DNA of 64,000 nt from Suillus spraguei (lineage: Eukaryota; Basidiomycota; Agaricomycetes; Boletales; Suillaceae), in assembly GCA_016800925.1 (NCBI GenBank), contig JABCPU010000079.1:150835-214834 (forward strand), in the 5' to 3' direction. A program made the position numbers and the translations under genes. Of this stretch, positions 63,937 to 64,000 are shown in pieces. The notes beneath the pieces were generated by a model that ran no database searches, was not told where the DNA came from, and worked only from the letters and a program-made list of their open reading frames with translations. Within the stretch, counting starts at the first letter, position 1. Each line of letters begins with the position of its first letter.

Positions 63937-64000
63937 GCCTCCATTCCGTCTGATTGAGAGTAGCGAAAGTAGAAGTCGCAATAATTGAATGAAAGTGAAT

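Noticed and set aside
50355..64000. tRNA or rRNA genes in the gene-bearing part
   Set aside because: No cloverleaf or conserved rRNA stretch was recognised by reading.

Overview
This window looks like accessory, transposon-packed chromatin of a basidiomycete fungus, most likely an Agaricomycete. The evidence is introns of about 47-60 bp with GT..AG ends, a FunK1-type kinase, a Zn2Cys6 protein, a Crinkler with kinase tail, a family 5 exo-beta-1,3-glucanase, a CAP59-type mannosyltransferase, and chromodomain Ty3/gypsy elements. I cannot name the species. No database or alignment was run; identities are by eye.

The dominant structure is a giant inverted duplication. Bases 1-23817 and 23818 to about 36296 are arms of one palindrome centred on a perfect 16-bp palindrome at 23810-23825. 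The arms are nearly identical near the centre and diverge outward. Reading outward from the centre, each arm holds a decayed hypothetical gene, a gag-only LTR element (element C), LTR-B with a second gag-only element (element B), the 3' part of a Zn2Cys6 gene, and one copy of the same chromovirus insertion (GAAGG/CCTTC target). The left arm carries about 10.5 kb (about 8.6-19.1 kb) that is absent from the right arm. That segment contains a broken FunK1 kinase and several solo LTRs.

32123-48050 is a nested stack. An old, catalytically dead plus-strand chromovirus (473-bp LTRs, CCTTC target duplication) interrupts the Zn2Cys6 gene. It is itself interrupted by a solo LTR (36489-37257, GTGGC duplication) and by a young minus-strand chromovirus (37433-45006, 476-bp LTRs differing at 3 sites, CAGGG duplication). 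Both chromoviruses carry an extra conserved ORF downstream of the chromodomain, with two zinc knuckles. Both also have a Tf1-like self-priming arrangement, a -1 gag/pol junction, and a covarying hairpin at the last stop codon.

48236-50354 holds two LTR-B copies in inverted orientation. From 50355 on, the sequence becomes gene-bearing: an unassigned relic, a spliced DUF6532-like gene, a four-exon Crinkler with two N-terminal header domains plus nuclease-like and kinase domains, and an apparently intact secreted exo-beta-1,3-glucanase. These are followed by a small hAT element with a perfect 8-bp target duplication and a BED-finger ORF only, a ~70-bp tandem repeat, and a CAP59-like mannosyltransferase with two one-base lesions.

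Many lesions are CpG-to-TpG transitions (CGA to TGA stops, all three LTR differences of the young element). This suggests decay by deamination of methylated CpG rather than selection.
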